Shown here piece by piece: positions 9,207 to 19,783 of a stretch of DNA of 29,389 nucleotides. Below the pieces are notes generated by a model that did not search any database, was not told the origin of the DNA, and worked only from the letters and a program-made list of their open reading frames with translations. Location: the NCBI GenBank assembly GCA_948466265.1, contig CAOJZU010000018.1, forward strand, positions 1-29,389, in the 5' to 3' direction. The stretch comes from an uncultured Clostridium sp. (GTDB lineage: Bacteria; Bacillota_A; Clostridia; TANB77; CAG-508). The translations under genes were made by a program, and so were the position numbers. Numbering within the stretch: position 1 is the first letter of the stretch; every line of letters begins with the position of its first letter.

Positions 9207-10513
9207 ATGGAAAAAACTAATTTAAGTTTAGGTATAAATGAAAAACCACCTATTCCTAAGTGGATTATTCTAGCTATCCAACACATATTTGCAATGTTTG
9301 GTGCAACTATTCTAGTTCCTATATTAGTAAATGCACAAGCAGGAGAAACAGTTCTTACAATTCCAGTTGCATTAGTTACTTCTGGTATTGGAACATTAAT
9401 TTATATTTTATGCACAAAAGGTAAGTCACCAGTTTATTTAGGTAGCTCTTTTGCATTTATTGTTCCACTTGCTGCTGCATATTTAAAAGGCGGTATAGCC
9501 GGTGCAATGACAGGGGTTATGGTTGTTCGGTCTTATCTATGTATTATTTTCTATAGTTGTTAAAATAGTAGGAAAAAATTGGCTTGATAAATTATTACCA
9601 CCAGTTGTAATTGGTCCAATGATAATGATTATAGGCTTAGGTCTTGCACCATCTGCGATTTCACAAATTGGCCTTTCTACAGGAGTAGATATAGAGTGGA
9701 AAGGAATTTTCGTTGCCCTTATTTCATTCTTAGTAACTGCTATTGTTGCTGTAAGAGGAAAAGGGTTCTTAAAAATAATTCCATTTTTAGTTCGGAATTG
9801 TATCAGGATATATATCAGCTGTATGCGTAGGATTAGTTGACTTTGCACCTGTTGCTGAAGCTAAATTCTTTAGCTTACCTGCGTTTTTTATCCCATTCAT
9901 ACACTATACACCTAGCTTTAGTGCAATTCTTACAATTGCTCCAATCACTTTAGTTTCAATGGCAGAACACATTGGTGATCATACATCGCTTAGTTCAATA
10001 ATCAAAAAAGACTTACTCAAAGATCCTGGGCTAGATAAAACACTTCTTGGCGATGGTGTTGCAACATTTGTGGCTGGTTTGCTTGGAGGCCCTGCTAATA
10101 CCACTTATGGTGAAAACACTTCTGTTGTTGGTATGACAAAAGTTGCTTCTGTATGGGTAATCGGACTTGCTGCAATTATTGCAATTTGTTTAGGTTTCTT
10201 AGGAAAATTCACAGCCTTAGTTTCAACAATTCCAAATGCAGTACTTGGAGGAGTTTCATTACTTCTTTATGGTTTTATTGCAGTTAATGGTTTAAAAGTT
10301 TTAATAGAAACTCAAGTAAACTTTAATAAAACAAAAAATATAATTGTAGCATCTAGTATGCTAGTCCTTGGACTTGGAGGTGCTACAATATCTATAATAA
10401 GTGGAGATGTATCTGTAACAATATCGGGAATGAGTTTAGCTGCTATAGTAGGTATTTTAATCAATTTATTTTTACCTGATGAAAAAGAAGAAAACACTGA
10501 AAAGAATATTTAA
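9207..10513 (+). CDS. uraA: Uracil permease (NCS2 family), two +1 CGG shifts
   Basis: A cytoplasmic-membrane proton symporter that takes up uracil. Skipping C at CGG 9528-9530 and 9793-9795 joins three frames into one 434-residue protein with about 14 hydrophobic segments. Family motifs are present: PKWIILAIQHIFAMFG at the N-terminus, the substrate-site segment SMAEHIGDH, and GGPANTTYGENT. The two shifts fall at MVV/GLI and FLV/GIV inside transmembrane helices. In-phase GGC-GGT and GCC-GGT neighbours show that CGG out of frame causes no shift. The start has AGGAGG upstream. A xanthine permease is less likely because of the AEHIGD and TTYGENT motifs. Confidence 0.9.
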
Positions 10514-10529
10514 AAAATTTACATAGTTA

Positions 10530-10560
10530 TGTGCCAAACATCTACGTCCCCATTGGCACA
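10530..10560. repeat. REP-like hairpin, copy 3
   Basis: TGTGCCAAACATCTACGTCC continues into CCATTGGCACA. Its core is identical to copy 2. It lies between the uracil permease stop and the next gene's ribosome-binding site, and a second TTGGCACA follows at once. Confidence 0.85.
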
Positions 10561-10586
10561 TTGGCACAAAAAGGAAGGATACAATT

Positions 10587-11774
10587 ATGAATGATGATAA
10601 CAAATTGAACACTTCAACTAAGTCATTAATGGCATGTGAAATAATAAATTCAATCATTGACTTGTTTTTGAATACCTTTTTAGTAGCATATTTGTTAAAT
10701 ATAACTAATGAAAATATGTGTTCAATTGCAGTTTATTATATTATTGATTATGCTATAACTGGTTTTTTCATATATATAGTTGCATATTTCTTAAAAAAGT
10801 ATAATATTGCAAATATATATAGACTTGGCATATTGCTGAAATGTATATTTGTAATATTAATTGTTTTTTTAAGAGAACAGATACAATATTTTTTAATTCC
10901 AATTGCTATTGTATTAGGAATCGCTGAGACTATTTATTGGGGTGCTTGTGACAATATAGTTGGTTTAGTAACAAATGAAAATAACAGAAAAAAATATACT
11001 ACAAACAAAAAGATTATACGTAGTTTTACAAAAATAATAATGCCAATAGTTTTAGGTACTTCAATTGAATTATTGACATTTTATAAAGTTTCAATATATG
11101 TAATGATACTTGCATTTGCTCAAGTTCTACTATCATTCATTATTAGAATACAAAAGTTCGATTATAGCAAATTTGATTTAATTGGTTTTTTAAAAAGTAT
11201 TAATATTAAAAATAATAACAGACTAAAACTTATTTATAAGTCTTCTATATTGTATGGCGTGTTGCTAGATGTAATCTCTACACTTGTTACTATTTTAATT
11301 GTTATGACATACAAAACAAATTTTAAGTTAGGTTTTTTAAATACTGTATTTGCTATATGTTCAATAATAACACTATTTACATTTAAAAAAATAAATAATA
11401 AAAAATTTCAAAAAAATATATTAATTGTTGGAAGTTTAATTTCTTTAATTAGTGTTATAAGCCTAATAATAAATTTAGGAAAAATACAAATTGTCATTTA
11501 TAATATAATTAGCTATAGTTTTATAGTTATATTAGAAATAATTTTTAATATTGAAAGATTTCATGATAAAGAGAATCATATTGGTAAAGAATATTATATT
11601 GAAAATCAAACTTTCATAATTATGATAATGCAAATTGGAAGAATTGTAGGTTATGGATTATTATTTATAATTGGTTTAAGTGGCAATATCACTTATTTCA
11701 AAATACTCCTATTATTAACAACAATTATCATACCAATTTATAGCTATTATATGTATCAGTTACACTATAAATAG
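10587..11774 (+). CDS. MFS-like multispanning membrane protein
   Basis: A 395-residue, very hydrophobic protein with about 12 predicted membrane segments spread from residue 16 to 390 and short charged loops, as in major-facilitator transporters. A loop after segment four (NRKKYTTNKKIIR) resembles the charged cytoplasmic loop of MFS proteins. The substrate cannot be told. AAGGAAGG precedes the ATG. The gene is extremely AT-rich, with no in-frame CGG. It is followed by a cysteine hydrolase 56 bases downstream, and the pair is bracketed by REP-like hairpins. Confidence 0.65.
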   Translation: MNDDNKLNTSTKSLMACEIINSIIDLFLNTFLVAYLLNITNENMCSIAVYYIIDYAITGFFIYIVAYFLKKYNIANIYRLGILLKCIFVILIVFLREQIQYFLIPIAIVLGIAETIYWGACDNIVGLVTNENNRKKYTTNKKIIRSFTKIIMPIVLGTSIELLTFYKVSIYVMILAFAQVLLSFIIRIQKFDYSKFDLIGFLKSINIKNNNRLKLIYKSSILYGVLLDVISTLVTILIVMTYKTNFKLGFLNTVFAICSIITLFTFKKINNKKFQKNILIVGSLISLISVISLIINLGKIQIVIYNIISYSFIVILEIIFNIERFHDKENHIGKEYYIENQTFIIMIMQIGRIVGYGLLFIIGLSGNITYFKILLLLTTIIIPIYSYYMYQLHYK

Positions 11775-11830
11775 TATTTTAAATACATTTTTATTTCCTT
11801 TTTGTAAAAAATATAATATGGGGTGTTTCT

Positions 11831-12358
11831 ATGAAAAATAATTCAGCTTTATTAGTTATAGATATGCAAAATGTATATTTGCCAGAAAATGAATGGTCAT
11901 GCATAAAAATGGCAGATGTAATAAAATATATTGAAGAAAAGATAAAAGATTTTCCAATAAATCAAGTATTTTTTACTAAACATCTAGCCTTCGAAAATCC
12001 CAAAGGCCAGTGGAAAATGTATAATAAAAAATATGATAATATTAATTCAAATAAGTATTTAAATGATTATATACCAAAGCTAAAAAAATATTTGACAGGT
12101 AATAATTTATTTGTTAAAAGTGGTTTTTCTGCTTTAAGCAGTAATGAGTTATTTAAAGCTTTAGATAAATTTGATACTATATATGTTACTGGTGTAATTG
12201 CTGAATGTTGTGTATTATCAACTATTTTTAGTCTTATTGATATGGGTAAGAAAATAATATATTGTAAGAATGGAATTGCAGGTCAAAATGAGCAAAAAGA
12301 GGAAGCTGTAATTAGGGTTTTAGAAGAATTATCACCACTTCATGTTGAATTTGAATAA
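11831..12358 (+). CDS. Isochorismatase-like cysteine hydrolase
   Basis: A 175-residue enzyme of the isochorismatase/nicotinamidase superfamily, which hydrolyses C-N or C-O bonds through a cysteine nucleophile. The triad is visible: Asp in LLVIDMQNVY (residue 11), Lys in FVKSGFSAL, and Cys in VTGVIAECCVLST. The length is normal for the family. The substrate is unknown; the family includes nicotinamidase, N-carbamoylsarcosine amidase and related amidases. It is probably co-transcribed with the upstream transporter. Confidence 0.82.
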   Translation: MKNNSALLVIDMQNVYLPENEWSCIKMADVIKYIEEKIKDFPINQVFFTKHLAFENPKGQWKMYNKKYDNINSNKYLNDYIPKLKKYLTGNNLFVKSGFSALSSNELFKALDKFDTIYVTGVIAECCVLSTIFSLIDMGKKIIYCKNGIAGQNEQKEEAVIRVLEELSPLHVEFE

Positions 12359-12384
12359 GTGATTTACAATAATAAATATATAAA

Positions 12385-12415
12385 TGTGCCGATAGAAACA
12401 TTTAAATTTGGCACA
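12385..12415. repeat. Degenerate REP-like hairpin, possible copy 4
   Basis: TGTGCC and GGCACA arms match those of the REP copies, but the loop core differs. It lies just downstream of the cysteine hydrolase and may act as a terminator. Confidence 0.45.
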
Positions 12416-12420
12416 AAATA

Positions 12421-12449
12421 TTGAAAGATTAGCTTTATTGTGCTAAAAT
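12421..12449 (+). promoter_or_regulatory. Sigma-A promoter of the 12507 gene
   Basis: TTGAAA, 17 bases, then TAAAAT. The leader of about 55 bases carries a TTGTC/GACAA hairpin and a CCTTA/TAAGG pair that overlaps the Shine-Dalgarno sequence, so translation could be modulated. Confidence 0.75.
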
Positions 12450-12506
12450 AGTTATGTAACGTAAATTGTCTAAAAGGACAACCCTTAAATATAAGGAGGT
12501 ATGTAT

Positions 12507-12743
12507 ATGGCTAATCTTATTTCTAAATGTCCTAAATGTGAAACCATGAATAAAGTAAACGGCAGTCCTTTCATGCGAGCAGATGAGGGGACTCCGGTTA
12601 CCTGCAAAAACTGCAGTTTACGGTTTCGTGCAATATTAAGCAAAAAGGATGTAGAGACACTTTTTGAGAAAGGGGAAGTTAATTATACTGTTAAGGGCGA
12701 AAAAGACTACGTACTGAAGTCAGAATTTTACCCCAATCCATGA
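12507..12743 (+). CDS. Small zinc-ribbon protein, CGG-as-Arg cassette gene
   Basis: A 78-residue protein with two Cys pairs, CPKC (residues 8-11) and CKNC (around 33-36), forming a likely zinc ribbon followed by a short charged domain. I do not recognise the family. The ATG at 12507 is preferred to 12501 because the latter directly abuts AGGAGGT. Base composition appears richer in GC than in neighbouring genes. Its in-frame CGG (in SLRFRAIL) must be read as arginine; a +1 skip there would end translation within six codons. It has its own promoter and a strong terminator. Confidence 0.75.
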   Translation: MANLISKCPKCETMNKVNGSPFMRADEGTPVTCKNCSLRFRAILSKKDVETLFEKGEVNYTVKGEKDYVLKSEFYPNP

Positions 12744-12770
12744 TAGACATGCACAGCCGTAGTAGCCATA

Positions 12771-12810
12771 GTAGCCAAGAGAAATTTTTCTCTTGGCTAC
12801 TTTTCTTTGT
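12771..12810 (+). terminator. Strong intrinsic terminator of the 12507 gene
   Basis: GTAGCCAAGAG and CTCTTGGCTAC form a perfect stem followed by TTTTCTTT. Short GTAGCC direct repeats precede it. The hairpin also lies just past the convergent obg stop, but it has no T-run in that direction. Confidence 0.88.
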
Positions 12811-12830
12811 ATTAAATATAGATAATGAAT

Positions 12831-14113
<1,283 letters not shown>

Positions 14114-14155
14114 TACTTCTCCTCTCCATTTGCAAAATAATATTATTTGCATTCT

Positions 14156-14282
14156 TTAGTTCGAAAAAGAAGCAAGTAATACTAGGCAATCAAGGCAAAT
14201 CACCGCAGACTAGGCTTATGCCTATCGAGGATAATTTGTCCGAAGAACCACTTCGTAGTACGCAGCTTATTTTTCGAACTAA
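14156..14282. repeat. Long imperfect hairpin element between trpS and obg
   Basis: Outer arms TTAGTTCGAAAAA and TTTTTCGAACTAA bound 127 bases, with a central TAGGC/GCCTA hairpin and further partial pairing inside. The trpS stop codon lies in the right arm. It probably folds in the trpS-obg transcript as a processing or attenuation element, or it is a miniature mobile element. Only one copy is in the window. Confidence 0.6.
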
Positions 14283-15275
14283 TACCATACCATACCTATT
14301 TTTTTATACACATCTTCTAATGTCTTGTGCGCTATTTTATATGCTCTTTCTGCGCCTTCTCTATATATTTTTTCTAGGTAATCTGGGTTATTTATTAGTT
14401 CCTTATATTTTTCCTGTAAAGGCTTGAGTTCTTCTATTACTGCATTTGCAACTGCTACTTTAAAGTCTCCATATCCTTTACCCTCAAATTCTTTTTCTAT
14501 TTCTTCTTTTGACTTTGCTGTTATGCTACTGTATATAGAAATCAAATTACTTATTCCTGGTTTATTTTCTTTATCAAATCTAACAACATTTTCAGAATCT
14601 GTAACTGATTTTTTGAATTTCTTAAGTATAACATCTGGCTCGTCATTTAAAAATATACTATCATTTTCCAACTTTGAACTTTTGCTCATTTTACTTGTTG
14701 GGTCTTGAAGTCCCATAACGCGTGCTGCAACACCTTGTATATAGGCTTGAGGTATTTTAAATGTTTCTCCATAAATTTTATTGAATCTTTCAGCAATATC
14801 TCTTGTTATTTCCACATGCTGTTTTTGATCCTCACCAACCGGCACTAAATCTGCTTGATATAAAAGTATATCTGCTGCCATTAAAACAGGATATGTAAAT
14901 AACCCACTATTTATATTATCTGCATGTTTTGCTGATTTATCCTTAAATTGTGTCATTCTTGAAAGTTCACCCATATATGTATAACAATTAAGTACCCACG
15001 CAAGTTCTGTGTGTGATGGAACTTGACTTTGTATGAAAATATTACTTTTACTTGGGTCTATTCCGAGCTGCTATATATAATGCTAAAAGATTTAATGTGT
15101 TTTCTCTTAGAATATTAGGGTCATTTCTAACTGTTAGTGTGTGCAAGTTTGCTATCATGAAATTACAATCATAATCTTCTTGCATTTGCTTCCAATTATT
15201 TATAGCTCCTAAATAATTCCCTAGTGTTAAATTTCCTGTAGACTGAATTCCACTTAATATTCTCTTTTTTTCCAT
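14279..15275 (-). CDS. trpS: Tryptophan--tRNA ligase, one +1 CGG shift
   Basis: A class I aminoacyl-tRNA synthetase that charges tRNA-Trp. Skipping C at CGG 15065-15063 (between YIAA and GIDPSKS) joins two frames into 331 residues, the normal length. The HIGH-like signature is STGNLTLGNYLGA, and the KMSKS loop is SKMSKSS. The ATG at 15275 is chosen; a TTG one codon earlier is in frame, and a G-rich ribosome-binding site precedes both. It lies between rpiB and obg with a small perfect hairpin upstream. No T-box leader is visible. Confidence 0.95.
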
Positions 15276-15309
15276 CAAACTTTGCCCCCCTTTAGAATTA
15301 TTATTGACT

Positions 15310-15335
15310 TTACTAATTCGAACAAGAATTAGTAA
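15310..15335. other. Small hairpin between rpiB and trpS
   Basis: TTACTAATTC and GAATTAGTAA form a perfect ten-base-pair stem with a six-base loop. There is no strong T-run, so it may be a processing or partial termination site. Confidence 0.5.
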
Positions 15336-15348
15336 GATGCTAGGTGAA

Positions 15349-15795
15349 TTATTTCATGTTTTCAGCTTCAATCTCATTAATCAAATTAACTCTAGCAATA
15401 TGTCTTCCACCCTCAAATTCAGTAGCTAAGAATTGTCTTAATATACAAATTGCATCATTTACAGACACATAATCTGCACCCAGTGCTAGCATATTTGCAT
15501 TATTATGCATTCTAGCAAATTTTGCTGTTTGTTCTTCATAGCATGTTGCACATCTTACATCTTTAAATTTATTAGCACACATCGCCATACCAATTCCTGA
15601 TCTACAAACTAGAATTCCTATATCTGCTTTTTTAGTTGATACATCACTTGCAACTGCTTTTGCAATATTTGGATAGTCTATACTTTCTTCTGAGAAAGTT
15701 CCTTTATCTTCATATTTTATTCCTTTTTCATCTAGATATTTTTTTATCTCTTCCTTTAATTTATATCCACCATGGTCTGCTCCAATTACTATCAT
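15349..15795 (-). CDS. rpiB: Ribose-5-phosphate isomerase B
   Basis: A 148-residue RpiB/LacAB-type isomerase that interconverts ribose 5-phosphate and ribulose 5-phosphate in the pentose phosphate pathway. Family motifs are GADHGGYKLKE at the N-terminus, CRSGIGMAMCANK carrying the catalytic cysteine region, and RMHNNANMLALGADYV. The length is normal. It follows thrS by about 30 bases in the same operon. It contains no in-frame CGG and reads cleanly. Confidence 0.95.
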   Translation of the reverse strand: MIVIGADHGGYKLKEEIKKYLDEKGIKYEDKGTFSEESIDYPNIAKAVASDVSTKKADIGILVCRSGIGMAMCANKFKDVRCATCYEEQTAKFARMHNNANMLALGADYVSVNDAICILRQFLATEFEGGRHIARVNLINEIEAENMK

Positions 15796-15824
15796 TTTTT
15801 CTTTTTCCTTTCTAATTTTTTTAA

Positions 15825-17753
15825 TTAGTCTATTTTAAAAGTTTCTATTTCTCCTAAAGCCTTGCTTGTAAATTCATCTACTTTCATTTGTCCAATATCT
15901 CCTAGCTTTCTTGAACGAACTCCAACAGAATTATTCTCTACTTCCTTTTCACCTACAACTAGCATATATGGAATTTTTTCTATTTGAGCTTCTCTTATTT
16001 TGTAACCTATTTTTTCGTTTCTATCATCCAAGTCAGTTCTTATTCCTTTTTCAGCTAATTCACTTTGAATCTTTTTGCAATAATCTAATTGATTATCTGA
16101 GATTGGAAGTATCTTAACTTGTACAGGTGAAAGCCACATTGGAAATGCTCCTTTTGTTTCTTCTATCAAGAATGCTAAGAATCTATCAAATGTTCCAAGT
16201 ATCGCTCTATGAATTACAACTGGTCTATGTGATGCCCCATCTTCTCCAATATACTCTAATTCAAATCTTTCAGGAAGTAGGAAATCTAATTGACATGTAG
16301 ATATTGTAACATCATGACCTACTGCAGTCTTAATCTGTACATCTAGTTTTGGTCCATAAAATGCTGCTTCTCCTTTTGCTTCATAAAAGTCTAATTTTAA
16401 CTCTGTTAATATTTCTCTAAGTTCACTTTCTGCTCTATCCCACATCTGGTCATCATCAAAATATTTTTCCTTATTTTCCTTGTCTCTAAGTGACAATCTA
16501 AATGAATAATTCTCAAATCCAAAGTCTTTATATACTGAAAGTATAAGTTCCACTACTTTTCTAAATTCTTGTTTTATCTGGTCAGGTCTTACAAAAAGGT
16601 GAGCATCATTTTGACACATTTCACGAACTCTTTCTAATCCACATACACTACCACTATCTTCAAATCTAAAGTCGTGTGCAAGTTCTCCAATTCTTATTGG
16701 TAATTCTCTATATGAATGCATTTTATTTTTATATACTAACATATGATGTGGACAATTCATTGGTCTTAATACTAGCTCTTCAGCATCCATTTTCATTACT
16801 GGGAACATGTCCTCTTTATAATGATCCCAATGTCCACTTGTCTTATATAAAGCTACATTTGCCATTGAAGGCGTATATACATGTTTATATCCAAGTTTTA
16901 CTTCTTTATCTTGTATATATCTTTCAAGCAATTTCCTAACAACTGCACCATTTGGTAAATACATAGGAAGTCCTGATCCAACTAATGGGTGTGTCATAAA
17001 TAATTCTAACTCTTTTCCTATTCTTCTATGATCTCTTTGCTTTGCTTCTTCAATAGCAGCTAAATGCTCTTCTAATTGGCTCTGTTTAGGGAATGATATT
17101 GCATAAATTCTTTGTAGCATTTTGTTCTTTTCACTGCCTCTCCAGTATGCACCTGAAGAAGATAGCATTTTTACCTTTCTTACTTTTCCTGTGCTTTCTA
17201 GATGAGGTCCTGCACAAAGGTCTGTAAAATCACCTTGCTTATAAAATGAAATTTCTTCTCCTTCCTTTAGTTCTTCTATTAATTCTACTTTATATGGCTC
17301 GTCCTTCATAAGTTCTATTGCTTCTTTTTTTGGTAGGCTAAATCTTTCAATTGGTAAATCTTCTTTTATAATTTTATTCATTTCTTCTTCTATTTTTAAT
17401 TTATCTTCTTCAGTAAATGGGGTATTGGTATCAAAATCATAATAAAATCCACTATCTATTGCAGGTCCTATTGCAAGTTTTACATTTGGAAATAACCTTT
17501 TTACAGCTTGTGCCATTATGTGTGAAGTTGTATGCCAATAAGCCTTCTTTCCATCTAAACTATTATCAAATGTAAGGATCTCTATATTACAATCCTTGTC
17601 TAAAATATATCTTAAATCTTTGACTTCTCCATCAACTAAAGCTGCTGTCATGTTTCTTGCAAGTCCATCTGATATACTTTTAGCTAAATCAAAACAAGAT
17701 ATACCTTTTTCTACTTCTTTTGTACTTCCATCTTTTAAAATTATATTAATCAT
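15825..17753 (-). CDS. thrS: Threonine--tRNA ligase
   Basis: A 642-residue class II aminoacyl-tRNA synthetase that charges tRNA-Thr. The order is TGS domain (residues 1-62), editing domain with HTTSHIMAQ and CAGPHLESTG, catalytic core with LRPMNCPHHM, and C-terminal anticodon-binding domain. The ATG at 17753 is preferred to the upstream frame because AGGAGAAAGGGG precedes it and MINIILKDGS is the normal TGS start. It reads without interruption and has no in-frame CGG despite dozens of glycine codons, in contrast to trpS and obg downstream. Confidence 0.97.
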   Translation of the reverse strand: MINIILKDGSTKEVEKGISCFDLAKSISDGLARNMTAALVDGEVKDLRYILDKDCNIEILTFDNSLDGKKAYWHTTSHIMAQAVKRLFPNVKLAIGPAIDSGFYYDFDTNTPFTEEDKLKIEEEMNKIIKEDLPIERFSLPKKEAIELMKDEPYKVELIEELKEGEEISFYKQGDFTDLCAGPHLESTGKVRKVKMLSSSGAYWRGSEKNKMLQRIYAISFPKQSQLEEHLAAIEEAKQRDHRRIGKELELFMTHPLVGSGLPMYLPNGAVVRKLLERYIQDKEVKLGYKHVYTPSMANVALYKTSGHWDHYKEDMFPVMKMDAEELVLRPMNCPHHMLVYKNKMHSYRELPIRIGELAHDFRFEDSGSVCGLERVREMCQNDAHLFVRPDQIKQEFRKVVELILSVYKDFGFENYSFRLSLRDKENKEKYFDDDQMWDRAESELREILTELKLDFYEAKGEAAFYGPKLDVQIKTAVGHDVTISTCQLDFLLPERFELEYIGEDGASHRPVVIHRAILGTFDRFLAFLIEETKGAFPMWLSPVQVKILPISDNQLDYCKKIQSELAEKGIRTDLDDRNEKIGYKIREAQIEKIPYMLVVGEKEVENNSVGVRSRKLGDIGQMKVDEFTSKALGEIETFKID

Positions 17754-17790
17754 AACTTTATACCCCTTTCTCCTCTTTCTGTATTTTTTT

Positions 17791-17819
17791 ATTATACTAC
17801 ATTGCGTGACCAAAATCAA
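17791..17819 (-). promoter_or_regulatory. Sigma-A promoter of thrS
   Basis: On the minus strand TTGATT, 17 bases, then TATAAT. The leader to the ATG is under 40 bases, leaving no room for a T-box. Confidence 0.8.
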
Positions 17820-17851
17820 TATAAATCTTACCTAGATTTGACATTAAAATA

Positions 17852-17870
17852 GATGCCCTTTTAAGGCATC
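17852..17870 (-). terminator. Terminator of the SDR gene
   Basis: GATGCC and GGCATC pair around a short A/T loop and are followed on the minus strand by TATTTTAA. It separates the whiA/hemW operon from the thrS promoter. Confidence 0.65.
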
Positions 17871-17911
17871 TTCAAAGTAAACAATTTATTTCAAAAAGTA
17901 CTTACTATTTT

Positions 17912-18655
17912 TTATCTTTTCCTTTCTTGCATCATGTATACTACTTTACTTGTGATATTATTTGGTGAAATTTTTGACATAAGTCTTACAAACTTTATTT
18001 TTATGCCTGGTACAATTAAGAATTTTCCTTTTAACATTTTTTCTATTCCATATTTTGCAACATGTTCTGATGTGTATGATGGGAGTTTAAATTTTACTCC
18101 TGCTACATTATTAAAGTTTGTATCTACTGGTCCTGGGCAAAGTAAACTCATTTTTACCTTCGATTTTCTCTTCTTTAGCTCTTCTCTTATTCCTTCTGAT
18201 AATCTTACAACATATGCTTTTGAAGCATAATATGCACACATAAGTGGACCTGGCATAAATCCTGCAATTGACGCTACATTTAATATGTGTCCTGAGTTTT
18301 TTTCTATCATATCTTTTAGATATAGTTTTGTTAATATATGAACTGCTTTTAAATTTGTATCTATAAGTTTTATCTCTTTTTCCAGCTCTGTTTTATCAAA
18401 ATTCCCAAATGTGCCAAACCCTGCATTATTTATAAGTATATCTATTTCTTTTACCATAGAATGTAATTTTATGCAGTTCTCTTCATTGCTTAAATCCATA
18501 GGAATTATTTCACATTTACTATTTAAACTTTTTTTGACTTCTTCTAATTTTTCTTTATTCCTTGAGACTAAAACTAAATCTATACCTTTTTTATCAAGTT
18601 CTCTTGCCATATCTCTTCCAATTCCAGATGATGCACCTGTTATCAACGCTCTCAT
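17912..18655 (-). CDS. Short-chain dehydrogenase/reductase
   Basis: An NAD(P)-dependent oxidoreductase of 247 residues. The nucleotide-binding motif is TGASSGIG near the N-terminus, NNAG follows at about residue 80, and the catalytic pair is YYASKAYV. The C-terminal segment (LIVPGIKIKFVRLMSKI) resembles the membrane-associating tail of SDRs of the DltE/YqjQ type. The ATG at 18655 overlaps the hemW stop by four bases and follows GGGAGG, so it is translationally coupled. The substrate is unknown. It has no in-frame CGG. Confidence 0.85.
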   Translation of the reverse strand: MRALITGASSGIGRDMARELDKKGIDLVLVSRNKEKLEEVKKSLNSKCEIIPMDLSNEENCIKLHSMVKEIDILINNAGFGTFGNFDKTELEKEIKLIDTNLKAVHILTKLYLKDMIEKNSGHILNVASIAGFMPGPLMCAYYASKAYVVRLSEGIREELKKRKSKVKMSLLCPGPVDTNFNNVAGVKFKLPSYTSEHVAKYGIEKMLKGKFLIVPGIKIKFVRLMSKISPNNITSKVVYMMQERKR

Positions 18656-19780
18656 ACAAATTCCTCCCATACAATATTTGCAAAGTCTAGTCCTTTTTTT
18701 GTTAGTCTTATGTTGTTTCCATCTATCTCAAGTAACCCCTCTTTTGTTAGTTTTTCTATTTCTTTTTTATATACAAATATTGGGTTATCTCCAAACTTAT
18801 TTTTATATTCTGAGATTTTAATCCCTTCTATTTTTCTTAAACCAAGTAACATATATTCTTTTGCCATATTTTCCTTTGTTTGCTTTTCATGTATAGTTTT
18901 ATTCTTTCCAAAATTTCCATTATTTATGTTTTCTATATATTCATCGGCGGAATTTATATTAGAATATCTTGTTCCTTCCATATATGAATGAGCAGCTACA
19001 CCAAAACCTATATATTCTTTTTGGCTCCAGCAGTCCATATTGTGTTTAGACTCATATCCGTTTCTTGGCAAAGTTTGATATCTCATAATGTATATAACCA
19101 TTTTCTTCTAATATCTTTTTTGTTTTATGGTACATTTTCCTTTCTAAATCTTCGTCTATCATTTCTAATTTTCCGTCTATTACCATTTTTTCTAGTTTTG
19201 TTCCTTCTTCTAGTATTAATGAATATAGAGAAATATGTTTTGGATCTAATGAAATAATGGTATTTAATGATTTTTTTATGTCTTCTAATGTTTGATTTGG
19301 AAGACCTAGCATTAAGTCTACATTTATATTTTTAAACCCTGCATTTTTTGCTTCGTTATATGTATCTAAAAATTCTTTAAAACTGTGTATTCTTCCTATC
19401 TCTTTTAATAATATATCATTTGTCGACTGAAGTCCTATACTTATTCTATTTATTCCAGATTTTATATAATCATCTAATTTTTCCTTACTTACTGCTCCTG
19501 GGTTTACTTCTATTGTAATTTCTACATTTTTATCTAGAATTTTATCTAAACTGTCTAGTATTTTTTTAATATCTTCACTTGGCAAAATAGATGGAGTCCC
19601 CCCACCTATATATACTGTTTTGATATTATATTTACTTAAATTTGCATTTTCTATTTCCTTTAAAAGTGCTTCTACATAAGGCTTTATTAGCTTGTCTTTA
19701 TCGCAATATGAAACAAAATCACAATAATAGCACTTTTTTTTGCAAAATGGAACGTGAATGTATATTCCTATATCTTTCAT
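18652..19780 (-). CDS. hemW: HemW-type radical SAM protein, one +1 CGG shift
   Basis: A radical S-adenosylmethionine protein related to coproporphyrinogen oxidase; HemW members act as heme chaperones rather than oxidases. Skipping C at CGG 19060-19058 (FAKK/GYESKHN) joins two frames into 375 residues, the usual length. The iron-sulfur motif is PFCKKKCYYCDF at the N-terminus, and the SAM-binding glycine segment is YIGGGTPS. The frame-restored segment reads NFAKKGYESKHN, as expected for the family. Its start lies four bases after the whiA stop. The stop is TGA, used normally. Confidence 0.92.
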
Positions 19781-19783
19781 AAT

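Noticed and set aside
17754..17911. T-box leader for thrS
   Set aside because: The promoter at 17791-17819 leaves under 40 bases of leader, and no T-box sequence is visible. The same holds for trpS.
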